A DNA stretch of 64,000 nucleotides from Lathyrus oleraceus (Eukaryota; Streptophyta; Magnoliopsida; Fabales; Fabaceae), in the NCBI RefSeq assembly GCF_024323335.1, contig NC_066579.1, positions 239,429,475 to 239,493,474 of the forward strand. Direction: 5' to 3'. Positions 46,091-59,800 of the stretch are shown in pieces. The stretch's first letter is position 1; the number at the start of each line of letters is the position of its first letter. Both the position numbers and the translations under genes were made by a program. The notes beneath the pieces are model-generated. The model saw only the letters and a list, made by a program, of their open reading frames with translations. It was not told the DNA's origin and searched no databases.

Positions 46091-49000
46091 ATGGATCCAT
46101 CCAACGCTGACATTCTCGAGCTGAAAGAGAAAATGAGTGAGTTGATCAACGCCATGCAAGGGTTCGCCCTGGAGCAGAAAGCAATCGCCGAGAAGGTGGA
46201 GAAGCTTGAGAAGCTTGAGCTGGCTTCGATTGCCAATAATGGCAATAGTCAAGAGGGTAACTCCAACCATGGTCCTGGTGGTTCTAGGGGTGGTGGCGAT
46301 CCCAGAAGGAAGACAACTAAAAGTGGTGTATTCATCAACAATGGTGGTGGTCTTGGTTTTGCTGCAGGCAGTGGCCCAGGTTATGTTGGCAACATTCTGA
46401 AGGAAACTCAGTTTTCTCCTTTCTTTGGGGCTGTGGAGGATAAAGAAGAGGATCAGTTCTCTATGCTGAATGAGCAGTTCGGTCAGCATGGTGTTCAACC
46501 GCCGAACAAAGAGATTCAGGTACTAGCAGAAAATATTAGGGCTCTAGAAAGCCATACCACTCCTAGGACTATTAACATGACAAATATGGGGCTGGTTGAG
46601 GGGATTGTGATCCCACAGAAGTTCAAGGTGCCCACGTTTGATAAGTACAATGGAAGTTCTTTCCCGGAAACTCATCTTCAGGCCTTTGTTCGAAAGATAT
46701 CTGCTTACACCATGGATCAGAAGCTATGGATGTACTTTTTCCAGGATAGCTTATCTGGCGGGTCTCTCGAGTGGTACACCAAGCTGAGATCGTCAGATAT
46801 AAAGAGCTGGCAGGATTTGGGGGATGCTTTCTTCAAACAATACCAATTTAATGCTGACATGGCACCAAGTCGTACCTAGTTGCAGGGTATGTCTCAAAAG
46901 CCGAACGAGGGGTTCAAAGAGTACACACAAAGGTGGAGAGAGTTGGCTGCCAGGGTTCAACCCCCATTAGTGGATCGGGAGATGTCAGATTTGTTCATGG
47001 GTACTCTTCAGGGGACTTTTGCTGAGAGGATGGTGGGATGTCCAGTTACTGGTTTTGCGGATATAGTAGTGGCTGGTGAGAGGATTGAAAGCTGGTTGAA
47101 AATGGGAAAAATACAAGGAAATGCTCCGTCGTCTGGATTGAAGAAGCCCTTCGGAAATGGTCAGCGCAAGAAAGAGGGTGACTCGAGTGTTGTGTATGCC
47201 CAAAGAGGACACGGTAGGAATCATTACTACCAGCATACTGCTACAATAACGATTCCTGCTGATAATCAACCCGCACAACAGCAACAGCAACAGCAGCCAC
47301 CTCAGCAGAGAACACAAAGGGTTGGGTACCAAGTTAGGGGAAGGATGGCAGGTCGCCAGTTTGATAGGCCACCCATGACATATGCCCTTCTGTTGAAGAA
47401 GTTGAAGGATCTTGGGTTGGTACAGTTGAGGACGTTAGCTCCGTTAAGACCAGATCAGAGGCCTGCAAGTTATGATGAGAACGTCAAGTGTGAGTTCCAT
47501 TCTGGTGCTCCCGGGCACAATATTGAGAGTTGTAAAGCCTTTAAGCATGTTGTCCAAGACTTGGTGGATTCCAAGGCCATCAATTTCGCACCATCGCCGA
47601 ATGTTAATGCTAATCCCATGCCGACGCATGGTCAGATGACGGTGAATGCAATTTCTGAGGATAAAAGTAAAATCTGGGTGACAGATGTGGATCGGTTGAG
47701 GACCCTAATGTCTGTGGTCAAGAGTCATTTGTTAAAAAATGGAGTTTTTCCTGGTTGTGGTAATTATTGTGCTGCTTGTGCTGTAACTGCAAATGGGTGC
47801 GTAACGTTGAGGGAGACGGTTCAGAAAATGATGAATGAGGGAAGTCTCCGATGCGAGAAAGTTGCTTTGGAGAAGGAGGATATTTCAACGATAACCATCT
47901 ATTTCGATCCTGTCCACTTGTCAGTGCCGGCAGATGTGGTTCCAATTACCATCACGGTACCTGGACCTATTCCGTATGAAAGTGATGGTGCTATGCCATG
48001 GGACTATGGCGATGATGTGTATTGCAATGGGAAAAAGAAGGAAGATCAGGCTGCAGTTGATACCACCGTTTCAAAGGTGGACAATGCCGGACTTAGTGGT
48101 TTCACTCGCAGCGGGAGGTTGTTTGCACCTAACACGTTGAGAGGTGGAGATGTAGAAAAAGAACAGAGAGATAAGGCCGAGGCTTTAGCCAGGGCAAAAG
48201 GAAAGCGGGTGGTGAATGAGGATACTCCTAGAGCAGCACAAGCGCCTGTTGAGCCGGAAAGTGAGTTTGACGCCGAAGCCGAGGAGTTTTTGAGAATTAT
48301 TAAGAAGTCTGAGTACAAGCTTGTTGATCATTTGCAGCAGACTCCATCCAAAATTTCGATCTTATCTTTGTTGTTAAGTTCAGAAGGTCATAGAGATGCT
48401 TTGTTGAAGATCTTGAAGAAGGCCTACGTCCCGCAGGAGATTACAGTCAATCAATTAGAGACAGTGGTATCAAGTGTTACTGCCAGCCATGGGTTGGGTT
48501 TCACTGATCTCGATCTTACTGTAGACGGGCGCAATCACAATAAGGCAATACACATTTCGATGGAGTGTAAAGGAGTTATGCTTTCGCATGTTTTGGTTGA
48601 TACAGGCTCGTCACTCAATGTGTTGCCTAAGAAGGCCTTGGCTAAATTGGACTGTGAGGGATTGATTTTAAGGCCTACTGATCTGGTGGTTAGAGCGTTT
48701 GATGGCTCTAAAAGGGCTGTGTTCGGGGAAGTTGAGCTCCCCGTAAAGATTGGTCCTGAGGTGTTCAAATCTGTGTTTTATGTCATGGACATTCAGCCGG
48801 CGTAGAGCTGTTTGTTGGGTCGTCCATGGATACATGCTGCTGGGGCAGTAACATCGACTCTACATCAGAAGTTAAAGTATGTCTTGGACGGGCAAGTCGT
48901 GACAGTTTGCGGCGAGGAAGATATTTTTGTCAGCAAGTTGTCTTCATTTAAGTACGTGGAAATGGACGGTGAAATATTCGAAACACCAAGCCAAGCGTTT

Positions 49001-49377
49001 GAAACCGTCAAGGTGGAGAATGCCGTTTTCGCTGAGAGAGAGAAGAAGCCGTCCATTGCTTCTTATAAACAGGCTGTGGAGGTGGTGAAAAGTGGAGAGG
49101 CCCCAAGTTGGGGAAGAGTGTTAGATGTTGAGGTGAAGGAGGATAAGTTTGGGATTGGTTATCAGTCAGGCCGAGGCTCGTCTGGACAGGATAAAGGTCG
49201 TCGCCAACTGTTCACATTCACCAGTGCTGGAATGCTAGATCCAGGCTGTATCTGTGCTGTGGGTGAAGAGACTGACAGTGACTGCGAGCTTGACTCATGG
49301 ATAAAACCGTGCGTACCAGGAATGGGGATCCAGAACTGGAAAGCCGAAAAGATCATCACTGTCACTCTGTGTGAAGA
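46091..49377 (+). pseudogene. C gag-protease, two stops
   Basis: A single frame with only two stop codons: TAG 46877-46879 (a Gln codon in A/B) and TAG 48803-48805 (a Tyr codon in A). Order: coiled coil (ADILELKEKMSELINAM), Gly-rich linker, gag domain (about 46610-46990, with YFQDSLSGGSLEWYTKL), Gln-rich stretch near 47270, knuckle CEFHSGAPGHNIESC 47489-47533, Cys cluster GCGNYCAACAVTANGC near 47755-47800, RSGRLFAP linker, and protease with DTGSS at 48598-48612 and LLGRPWIHAAGAV near 48812. The protease stop falls just before LLGRPW, so its last strand would be lost. The frame ends at TAA 49379-49381 inside the splice donor. Confidence 0.87.
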
Positions 49378-49657
49378 GTAATATTTCTTCTTGTTAATTC
49401 TGTTTGCATGAAAGCCATACGTTTTGCCCGAAACGTAATGGTCCATTGTAAGGGCCACCTCATGTGTTTCATTTTGCAGTATTTGCATCATTAATAAACG
49501 GATGTTTTTCGCATTAAAAGCGGTGTTCTCTGTTTTTCATTTATTTTTGCAGTTTAAAAAATAATATAATAAAATGGCAATGTTTGTTTTCATTTTCCTC
49601 CCTTTTAATTTGTCTCGTTCCGACCCTAAAGCAATGCATGAATCAACATTCATGCAG
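49378..49657 (+). other. C intron between PR and RT (280 bp)
   Basis: The donor is GTAATA at 49378 and overlaps the PR stop TAA 49379-49381. The acceptor is CATGCAG ending at 49657. Phase 2, frame kept. Another acceptor-like TTTTGCAG ends at 49553, out of use if the frame is to be kept by this scheme. Confidence 0.78.
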
Positions 49658-52140
49658 ATGCGATTATTCTCCGGATCTCATTGATGACAATACTGTTACA
49701 CCCCTATATGACTTCGACAACCCGATCTATCATGCCGAAGGAGAAGGCGAGGGAGATTGTGAAGTGCCGAAAGAGTTAGCCAGGTTGTTGAAACAAGAGG
49801 AGAAGGTGATTCAACCGCACGAGGAGCAAGTTGAGATTGTTAATCTGGGCACCGAGGAGGTCAGAAAGGAAGTAAAAATTGGGGCCGCTTTGGAGATGAA
49901 TGTCAAGAGCAGAATGGTAGCACTGTTGAAAGAGTACGTTGATATCTTCGCCTGGTCTTATCAAGATATGCCAGGGTTGGATACCAATATTGTTGTACAC
50001 AAGTTGCCATTGAGAGAAGATTGTCCTCCAGTAAAGTAGAAGTTGCGCAGAACTCGACCCGAGATGGCCATGAAAATCAAAGAGGAGGTACAAAAGTAGT
50101 TGGATGTTGGTTTCCTAGCTGTCACTAATTATCCGCCTTGGGTCGTGAATATTGTGCCAGTACCGAAGAAGGATGGAAAGGTGAGGATGTGTGTGGACTA
50201 CCAGGATTTGAACAGAGCTAGCCCGAAAGATGATTTCCCATTACCTCACATCGATGTGTTGGTAGATATTACAGCTCAATTCTCAGTGTTTTCCTTCATG
50301 GATGGCTTTTCTGGCTATAATCAAATTAAAATGTCACCAAATGATATGGAGAAAACAACGTTCATTACACCATGGGGCACTTTTTGTTATAAGGTGATGC
50401 CATTTGGTCTCAAGAACGCCGGTGCCACGTATCAAAGAGCTATGGTGACCTTGTTTCATGATATGATTCATCATGAGATCGAATGCTATGTTGACGACAT
50501 GATAGCAAAGTCACAAACAGAAGAAGGGCATTTGGTAGACTTGGCCAAGTTGTTTGACCGGTTGAGACAATTCAAATTGAGGTTGAATCCGAATAAGTGC
50601 ACTTTTGGAGTGCGGTCCGGCAAGTTGTTGGGGTTTATTGTAAGTGAAAGGGGAATCGAGGTTGATCCTGCTAAAGTAAAAGCGATACAAGAAATGCCTG
50701 AACCGAGAACAGAAAAGGAGGTTCGTGGTTTCTTAGGTAGATTGAACTACATTTCGCGGTTCATATCTCATCTAACAGTCACGTGTGAACCCATATTCAA
50801 GTTGTTGAGAAAAGATCAAACGGTCAGGTGGAATGATGATTGCCAAGCGACATTTGAAAAAATAAAAGAATATTTGCAGGAGCCTCCGATTCTGATGCCT
50901 CTTGTGGAGGGGCGACCGTTAATCCTGTACTTGACGGTCCTTGAGGGGTCTATGGGGTGTGTACTGGGACAGCATGACGAGTCTGGTCGAAAAGAGCATG
51001 CAATTTATTACCTTAGCAAAAAGTTTACCGACTGTCAAACCAGATATTCACTGCTCGAGAAAACTTGCTGCGCTTTGGCATGGGCTGCTCGCCGACTGAG
51101 ACAGTATATGCTGGTTCACACCACTTTGTTGATTTCCAAGATGGATCCGATCAAGTATATATTTGAGAAGCCAGCATTGACCGGACGGGTTGCGAGATGG
51201 CAAATGATTTTGACTGAATACGATATCCAGTACACTTCTCAAAAAGCAATAAAGGGGAGTGTATTGTCTGATTACCTCGCCCAGCAACCTATTGAGGATT
51301 ATCAACCGATGAAATTTGAGTTCCCTGATGAGGACATCATGTTTCTCAAATCGAAAGATTGTGAGGAACCTATCCCGGAGGAGGGGCCTGACCCTAAGTC
51401 CGAATGGATTCTGATGTTTGATGGGGCCGTTAACGTGAATGGTAGCGGAGTCGGTGCTGTTTTGGTTACGCCGAAGGGATCCCACATTCCTTTTGCTGCC
51501 CGACTAACATTTGAATGCACCAACAATGTGGCTGAATATGAAGCCTGTATCTTGGGTGTCGAAGAGGCGATTGATTTGCGAGTCAAGAACCTTGTTATTT
51601 ATGGAGATTCAACTTTGGTTGTGAACCAAGTTAACGGGAAATGGCATACGCATCAATCCCACTTAATTCCATACCGGGATTATACGAGGAGATTGTTGAC
51701 GTTCTTCACCAAGGTGGAATTACACCATGTGCCGAGGGAAGAAAATCCTTTAGCAGATGCCTTGGCTACTCTGGCCGCTTTGATTAAAGTGCAGTGGTGG
51801 AATCAAGTTCCTAATGTCGAGGTGGGACGACTGGATAGACCGACTTATGTGTTTGTTTTCGAAACAGTGCCTGATGATGAAAAGCCGTGGTATTATGACA
51901 TCAAGCGTTATCTAGAGACCCAAGAGTATCCCGAGGGAGCGTCTAAGAAGGACCGGAAGACTCTAAGGAGGTTGGCCATGGCGTTCTATCTGAATAAAGA
52001 TGGGGTTTTGTACAAGAGGAATTTTGATTGGGTTTTGCTCAGATGTGTTGATAACAAAGAGGCAAGCCAATTGATGAAAGAGGTGCACGAGGGATCGTTT
52101 GGTACCCATGCCAGCGGGAACGCGATGGTGAAAAAGTTGT
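49658..52140 (+). pseudogene. C RT, RNase H and archaeal RNase H
   Basis: Stops TAG at 50037 and 50097 (both Gln codons in A) break the region just ahead of the RT fingers; otherwise the frame is open to 52142. RT palm with YVDD 50487-50498 and RGFLGRLNYISRFI near 50730; gypsy RNase H about 50900-51290 with the first Asp motif replaced (YLTVLEGSMG); complete archaeal-type RNase H about 51400-51800 with MFDGA, AEYEA, GDS and ADALA. Dual RNase H is characteristic of Tat-lineage elements, where the archaeal-type domain is thought to take over activity. A one-base deletion near 52138 (TTGTAAGG for TTGTTAAGG) shifts the frame within the INT zinc finger. Confidence 0.88.
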
Positions 52141-53136
52141 AAGGGCTGGATATTACTGGATCACAATGGAGGCTCAGTGTTTCACCTTCGTGCGGAAATG
52201 TCATAAATGCCAAATTTATGCTGACAAGGTGCACGTGCCTCCAAATCCGTTGAGTTTGATGTCGTCTCTATGGCCGTTTGCTATGTGGGGCATTGATATG
52301 ATCGGAAAGATCGAGCCTACGACTTTGAATGGGCACCGGTTCATATTAGTGGCTATTGATTACTTCACCAAGTGGGTGGAAGCGGCGTCTTATGCAAACG
52401 TGACGAAACAGGTCGTGGCCAGGTTCCTGAAAAGAGACATCATTTACAGATATGGGGTTCCCGAAAGAATCATCACTGATAATGGTTCTAATCTCAACAA
52501 CAAGATGATGGTAGAACTGTGCCGGGAGTTCAAGATCGAGCATCACAATTCTTCTCCTTATCGTCCAAAGATGAATGGGGCGGTCGAGGCGGCTAATAAG
52601 AATATTAAGAAGATTGTGCAAAAAATGGTCGTGACCTATAAGGATTGGCACGAGATGTTGCCGTTTGCATTGCATGGGTATCGAACCTCAGTGCGTACAT
52701 CTACTGGGGCAACGCCTTTCTCGCTTGTGTATGGGATGGAAGCTGTGCTACCGGTTGAGGTCCAGATTCGGTCATTGAGAGTCCTGATGGATGTGAAATT
52801 GGAAGAGGTTGAATGGGTAAGGACTCGGTATGAAGAGTTGAGCCTGATTGAGGAAAAGAGGCTGGCGGCCATTTGTCATGGGCAGTTGTACCAGCAGCGA
52901 ATGAAGCGTGCTTTTGACCGAAGGGTGCAACCTCGTGTGTACCATGTGGGAGATATGGTGTTGAAAAGGATCCTTCCTCTCAGAACGATCATCGGGGAAA
53001 GTGGACACCCAATTATGAAGGTCCATTCGTGGTCAAGAAGGTTTTCTATGGCGGAGCCTTGTTGTTGACGACCATGGATGGTGAGGATTTTCCATCCCCT
53101 GTGAATGCGGACGCAGTTAAAAAATACTTCGTATAA
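52141..53136 (+). pseudogene. C integrase
   Basis: After the frameshift the INT frame is readable from the second half of the HHCC finger (CHKCQIYADK, near 52200). The catalytic core has Asp in IDYFTKW (near 52356), Asp in TDNGSN and Glu in GAVEAANKN. A second indel near 52985 (AGAACGATCATCGG) shifts the frame again, and the C-terminal end (VNADAVKKYFV) is in another frame, with stop TAA 53134-53136. It would insert cDNA if intact; as it stands it cannot. Confidence 0.86.
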
Positions 53137-53144
53137 GAGACCCG

Positions 53145-53346
53145 CTGGACGGAAAGAATAAAATAGTCCAGGAAAAAATGGGCATCCCGGCGAACCAAAA
53201 AAAAAGGGGAAAATGAAAAAGGTTCGGGCAAAAATTAGGGATAAAAAGAAAAAACTGTACACCCGGCAGGTCGAAAACCCCACAAGGGCGGCTTGGGCAA
53301 AAAGAGGGATCCCGGTGGACTGAAAACCCGAAAGGGTGGTCCAGGC
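53145..53346 (+). other. C 3' UTR stem-loop array
   Basis: Four inverted repeats: CTGGAC 53145-53150 with GTCCAG 53166-53171; CGAACC 53191-53196 with GGTTCG 53221-53226; CAGG 53267-53270 with CTTG 53292-53295 (one G-T pair); TGGAC 53316-53320 with GTCCA 53339-53343. The last stem differs from TGGAT/ATCCA of Z, A and B by a compensated pair change. Spacers are of the GGCAAAAATTAGGG type. Confidence 0.75.
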
Positions 53347-55460
53347 AAGAGAGGGAGTGAAACGAACAACTGCGTCTAGCATGGTCGTTTGTACTTTGGA
53401 TATGACACATGGATAATCTGAAAGCGGAGATCGGTCGGAAGCGTCTCGTTTCGGAAGGCAGAAAGCGCGGAGAGTCTTGAGGACATATGGGTTGTAACCG
53501 GGTTGGAACTTGATGAGATCACGGGTTCACATTGCCATTAGGATAAATTTTCCTTTTGTGCGCAATTACCTCTTTTCAGGGATTGCTTCCTGTGTACTGC
53601 TCAATTACGAGCCACCTTTTCCAATCAATAAAATGCATATTCAGTCAAATAATTTTGTTTTTGTTTTCATTACCGCTTTGATTGCGAAAACATCCGTTTA
53701 TTTTGATAAGAATCTTTGCATTTTGAGATGTAGGGGTCTCTTCCAATGCATGTTTAGAGGATTGAAACTTGAAATCTTATTCGGAAGGTAGAGTGACCTG
53801 GGTGTTGAAATTTTGGCACGCCTGGGGCACGTTTTATCTGACGATCTCTTTTGCAGGTGTTGTTGGTTATTTTCACTCACTTGCAGGTTATGGTGCGAAG
53901 TGTTTCATTTTGACAGAAGATCCCTTTGAGGTCCAATCATGGATGAGGAATTGAAGAATGGTGTAGAGACGGCGAAAGAATTGCGACGATCCTAGGGGGT
54001 TAATCAAGAAGACTCTTCAAATTCTGAGGACTGGAGAGTTGGCACGAATCTAAGGAGGTTGATTTTCTTGAAGTAGGGAGAAGTCGAGAGTACAAGGTGA
54101 TGAATCGGAAAAGACCGGATGAGTCTGGGAGCTCTCAAAAGTGGAAAATTGACACTGTGGTTAGATGGTGAATACCAGTGTTCGACGAGTCGACGGGTGT
54201 TCCGTGTCAAATATTCTGTATCTCCCCAGCGGGTTCGAGGTCGGTGTTTCCTCAGCAGCCAGGCCTGAAGGTTGCTGTTCCCCCGGCAGGGGTATGCGTT
54301 GGTAGTTTTTTCCCCAGTAAAGTCGCCAAGCAGATCGAGTTCAGTAAAGGTCATCCCCAGTGAGGGTTACTCTTTCCTCGGCATCAGTGATATCCCAAGC
54401 AGGGTCGGAGATTCGAGCGATATCGAGTTCCTCAACAGAGTTGCTCGTGCCGTCCCATGAGGGGGATACTTTTTATGCATTCATCATTTAGAGAAGCATA
54501 GCATATTACATAATTAATTGCGTAGCATTTCCATGGTTATGGAGCATTACGCTGTAAAACTCATGCATCGGCATTGTAAGCATAAGCTAGTCTCGAGCCG
54601 TGGTTACCGTTTGAGGGTTGGTTTAGCTGGTTGGTGAAGATGTTACTCTGAGGAGCTTGGCATCGTGATTCTGAATCAACAGTGTTCCCCAGTAGCGCGA
54701 TATTGAAGGAAGAGATTTCGTCGTGCGGAGATGGAAATGAAGATTGGAGAACGTTACGCGATCAGCGCGGAGATTGGGGTCCACCAGGAGAAAAGGAAGT
54801 GCTAGGCATTTTCTAGAGAACGGGGTTCAACTGGAGGTGGAGATTGGAATTGAAGGTTGTATCCGGGATGAGGTCCTCAGGATTGTCTTCTGATCATGTG
54901 TCACCTTAGACTTTGGCAAGGCCAACAGAAGTCGGTATGGGTGTCTTCAAGGGAAGAAATGCACATGTTACCTTCCTTTTATGAAGGTATACCCTCTGGT
55001 ATGTCGCCATCAGAGTGGTGGTTGGTGTTATTTCCGACGTTGCCAACGAAATTATCACAAGAGAATGGAGAACAGGGTTCAAATGGAGAAAAGGAGACGC
55101 AGGGTGTCTTCTGGAGAATGGGGTTCACAATGACGATCGAGAGTTATCGTCAGGCGACTGGGGTTCAAATGGAGAACGGGGTTCATTGTCTGGCAGCAAG
55201 AGTGACATGAAGTTGTCGGGGTTCAAATGCGGTGATCAGGGATCATCCGCACGAAAGAAAAATATTTGTGTAGGGGTCCAAGAAAAAAATCAAAGAAGTT
55301 TTTAGGGTTCAAGAAAAGCAGAAAAAATAAAAAAAAGAAAATTTCCAGTGGAGCACAAATTGTTTGTTTGTTCTTGGTATTCAACCACTCTTCACCCTGA
55401 TCATCTGAAAGCCGAGGCTGTTCATATCGACAGGTTCACAGTGGATTGAATAGGGGCAGT
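53347..55460 (+). other. C 3' UTR
   Basis: No conserved ORF. From about 54220 it has CCCCAGCGGG-type motifs like B, and from about 54770 repeated GGGGTTCAAATGGAGA-like text. It ends in AATAGGGGCAGT, a plausible polypurine primer tract before the 3' LTR. Confidence 0.6.
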
Positions 55461-56868
55461 TGTAACACCTCAAAATTTGCCCTCCTCTTCTTGAGACTAG
55501 TTTGGGGCATTGCATTTAATGTTTTAGGGCATTAGGCATTGCATTTTGCATCTCATATGAAAATGAGAAGGTCATCCTCCAAAGTCTTTTCAAAAGATGG
55601 GGAGGTTAGGTGATTCAAGCCTGAGGGTCTCTATGAATTGATCATCAGCCATTTGAGGGTATGGGTTCCAATTAGGGTTTCTTGATTCTTCAAAGGTCTT
55701 GAGCATCATCTTATCTGCAAGGACATATCACCATCATCATCAAGGGTTTCAAAGTTCATCCTCAAGTTCCTCTGGATTAGGGTTATGACCTCTGGTCAAC
55801 CCTAATCAATGCAGTTCTTCCAACTAGGGTTTCTCAAAGAGATGAGGTATTTTCTTGGGATGAGGATCACATGATTATTACAAGGAGCTTACACGAGCTA
55901 GGGTTTCATTTTGAAGCAATTTCACCAAGTGGTAGAGGCTCAAGTGGAACAAGACATCTCAAGGTCATCTGAGGACCAAAAGTCAACTGTGTAGTCAATT
56001 GAGGGCTATGAGGTAAAGAAATGAGTTGATACACCTCAATCATGTTCAAGTGGGGTCTATTCATCATCCTAAACATCCATCTTGAAGACTTAAAGGTCAT
56101 GGCACAAGTTACTAAAAATGGAAAATGACCTATAATTCAAAGTTTCCAAATTTGGCAAGTTTTTGGTCCACTTTCAACTTGAATTTTCAATATCAAAGGG
56201 ATTTCAAGTGGATTTTTGGTGAACATAAAAGTTGTAGATCCTTGTCTCCCCTTTCCAAAACGTCCTAATTCATGTTCATATGATGAATGGTTGAGGAGTT
56301 ATGGTCATTTGATCACAAAGTGTGCATGGAAATTCAAAATGGCATAACTTTTGATATAATGATTCAAATTGGTTCGTTCTTTTTGCAAAGTGCTTCTCAT
56401 GTTCAAGGCATCTCAAAATGACATCATTTGACTCAATTGTGCAAGCTAAGCCTCAAGGAATTATGGTCAAAAGTCACATTATTTCACATTTGTTCTAAGG
56501 ATGATATCATGCTACAAATCAAAATTCACAAAGAACCAAGGCAAGGCTTCACTTCAGCTTTCTTCATGGACCATGTTTGAGTAAAAATGAGCCCTTGCCA
56601 TGCATGAAAGAGGCGTGTATGTTCCTCGTTTCACACATGTTCAAAATGAAGCAAATCTTCTCCGTTCATTTTTGGCTTAAGATGCAAGCAAAATAATCTT
56701 CAAATCCTGACCATTGGTTGCTCTTGAGTAGATTAAAATCATAGCATGGGGCTGAGCACGTGCATTATGGCCATAGGAATTCATTTTGCATTTTTGCAAT
56801 TGGCATGATAACTCACTAATCATGATTAGTAAATGGCTAAAATGATTATCAGTGTCATTAGCAAGGAG

Positions 56869-56888
56869 TATAAGTAGAGAAACCCTAA
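56869..56888 (+). promoter_or_regulatory. C 3' LTR TATA box and telo-box
   Basis: TATAAGTA 56869-56876 and AAACCCTAA 56880-56888, 1.41 kb into the LTR. Same order and near-same spacing as in B. Confidence 0.6.
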
Positions 56889-59800
56889 TCATAACCGCCA
56901 TAACTGCATTTTCAGATCTAGAATTCAAGAAACTCTCTCAAAATCTCTCTCTTCGAATTTGCATTTTCTTCACACAAACCTCAAAGATTATTGCAGATTC
57001 TTGATCCTCATGCTTCGCTGATCAAGAATCATCCATCGTTTGGTGCAATTCTTCAAGAAATCAAGCAATTCAAGTGCATTATCATGGTGATCGGATTTGG
57101 AAATTGAGGCGCATTCAAGAGGTTTCATCCATTGCTTTTTGCATAAAGCTTCAAAGGAAGTTCAAAGGAGTTGATCTGGAGCAGCTGAGCTCATGAGATC
57201 GTGATTTCAGAGATCTCCATTTCCAGGTGACTCTATTTTCACTCTCTCCTTTTGCTGATTTTAGGTTATAGGATTGAAGATCTTGTTGTGTAGGTCATGA
57301 ATATATGATTAGAATTGAGATTGAGTGAGTATTAAGGATTTCATGGCGACTGAAAGTTTGGATCTAGAAACTTATTCTCTTTGAATCGCAAAACCTAGGA
57401 AGAATTAGGAGAAACTAATGTGATATTTGGAATTAGCATGGAAAAATGAGTGGAATGGTGGTGGTCTGGTGAATTTCTGGAAAAAATTTGGGTGGCGCCG
57501 CCGTGGGAGCCACCTGGGACTCGTCGGAGAAGACGACCAGAGCGGAGCTCCGGCGTCTGTGTTGTAATTAAGGTTTGCTGAGTGTGCGCCATGTGGTGCA
57601 ATGCGTGGCATAATGATTGGATGAGGTTTGGTTGACCAAGGCCACGCGAGCGTTGAACGCTGACTGGGTGAATGACTGGATTAATGAAACAGTGCGTTTC
57701 ATTAGTTTAAGTGGGAACCGTTGATCTCAGATGCGCGCCAGATCCAATGGCTTGTGTTTTTTCCTGATTAATTCAAATATTTCATTTCCCTCCTTTTTCT
57801 ATTTTATATTTCCATTATTTTGGTCATTTTGTTTAATTCATAAAAAATCTAAAAATTGTCCAATTGAGTCCCATTTTTTTCATAGTTTTGTATTTGTGCC
57901 TACTTTTTTATGGTGTTAAATTCAAGAATTTTTGCTGTCTGGATTTTTATGTGGGAATTTTTGAATCAATATTGTGCCAAATTGATCTAGTGCATTCAAT
58001 GCATTGTGAAATCCCCAATTTTGAACCTTTTGATCCACTCTTTTGCATACATGACGTTCATACATGACATGAATTATTGGTCACTGGTTTGGATTTTTTC
58101 TCACCTGTTATCATCAGTTTTGACACATAGAGAAAAATGTGACAATTTGTGTCACATTTTTGACATTGAATTGGTGTTTTTTTGTTCACAAAGCATTTGC
58201 ATCATTTTTGACTTGATCTTTTGCATATTGAACATTCCTGGCATAAGGAACTTATACAAAAAAAATCCCAAAGTCATTGCATGCATTTCTGATTTGATAT
58301 GAATTTTCTAAATTGGAAGTTCATTTTGTGCATATTTTTGGTCATTACATTACATAAACAAGTTGAGGTACTTGATCATTGATGATGCTGGTCCTTTTGA
58401 GGACATTGGAGGGAGTGTTTGAATGTGTGATGTGCAAAAGGATGGGTCCTGGATTGGTCATTTGGTTAGGTTTTGAGTCTTGTCTTTGTACTAGAGTTTT
58501 GACCCAATTTTAGGGTTTGTTCTTGGTCCATTGTTTAACTTGGTTTGGGGTCTTCTTTGTGGTGTAAGCCCTTGCCTCTTTTGCAATGGTTTGATCCCTG
58601 ATTTGTGAGTCTTGAGTCATTTGATTGGTGTATTCATTCAAGTCACACATCTTTTGGAGGCTTTAAGAAGTGTTTGAAGAGGTATGAAGCTATTGTGAGC
58701 AAGTTTTGAGTGCAAGCTTGTGCTACTTGAGTTTTCAAGGGGTTTATGGTTGATGTTGGATCATTGGAGTATGGATTATGGGGTGGTCATTTGAAGGACC
58801 CTACTTCTGACCTATTTTTGTTTTGTAGGGTTTTAATTGATGTGGTGAGCCCATGAGCTCATTTGAGTGCTAGAGCACTTATGCATTGAATTATGTAACT
58901 GTTAGAGGGTTTCACTGCTTGTCTTCTGGTTTTATGACTGAAGTACTAACTATTTAGTCTTTGTACAGGTACCTTAGTTGCTTGCTTGCTTTAGCTCTTG
59001 CTTGAGCATTGGATTATGGTTGACACACCACTCAGGTAGTTAGCTTCTTACTTCATGTAGTCTGGAGTTCTGTCACCTTTTTGGCAGGCATTTTGCTGGC
59101 AAGTCCTCCTTCATAGGCTCTGTTTGTGTTTGTTTAAAATTGTGCCCAAAGACCTCCAAGAAGAGGCATGTGTTATATGATAAGACCTCCAAGAGAAAGG
59201 TAATTGACGGAAGGTAGGGATCTGTAACCGATTCCCCGTTATTCAGTGTGTCGTTCTTTATGCTCGCACTACGTGCTGATGCTTCTGAACATGTGCCCCA
59301 GATCTTTTGCCCAGAGTCTGTCAAGTGGAAAAGGATCCCACTTTCTGGATCCCCACGCTTTCTATGTCATGAGCTCACCCTGACCAGGGTTAAGAGCTAT
59401 GAGGTCTCATCCTCATTACCATTTTGATCTGCTCACCCTGACGTTCAATGTCAGTGGTTAAGAGCCCATTTGATTACCCTTACAGTTTGGCGTGTTTGTC
59501 GAGGTTGATATGACCCCTCTTGACTAAAGCCCACCCATTGTTTGAGACTCTTGTATGGATATAGTGTGTGATGTTTGTTCACTTGTGTTGGTGTGTTCAT
59601 TTTCTTTCCTCTTCTCATCTCCATTTCTGTAGGAGTCGTACGATTAACTTCTGAGGAAGTTGAACGTATGTAGAGTTTAGACTTGAGTTGACTCGCTTCC
59701 AGGATGAGTTCAGTTCTTGTTAGAGACCTTAACTTGGGGATATTGATTGCATGACAACTATTAGGCTCGAGTCTTAGTCTCCCTATTAGTTTGTTGTTTC

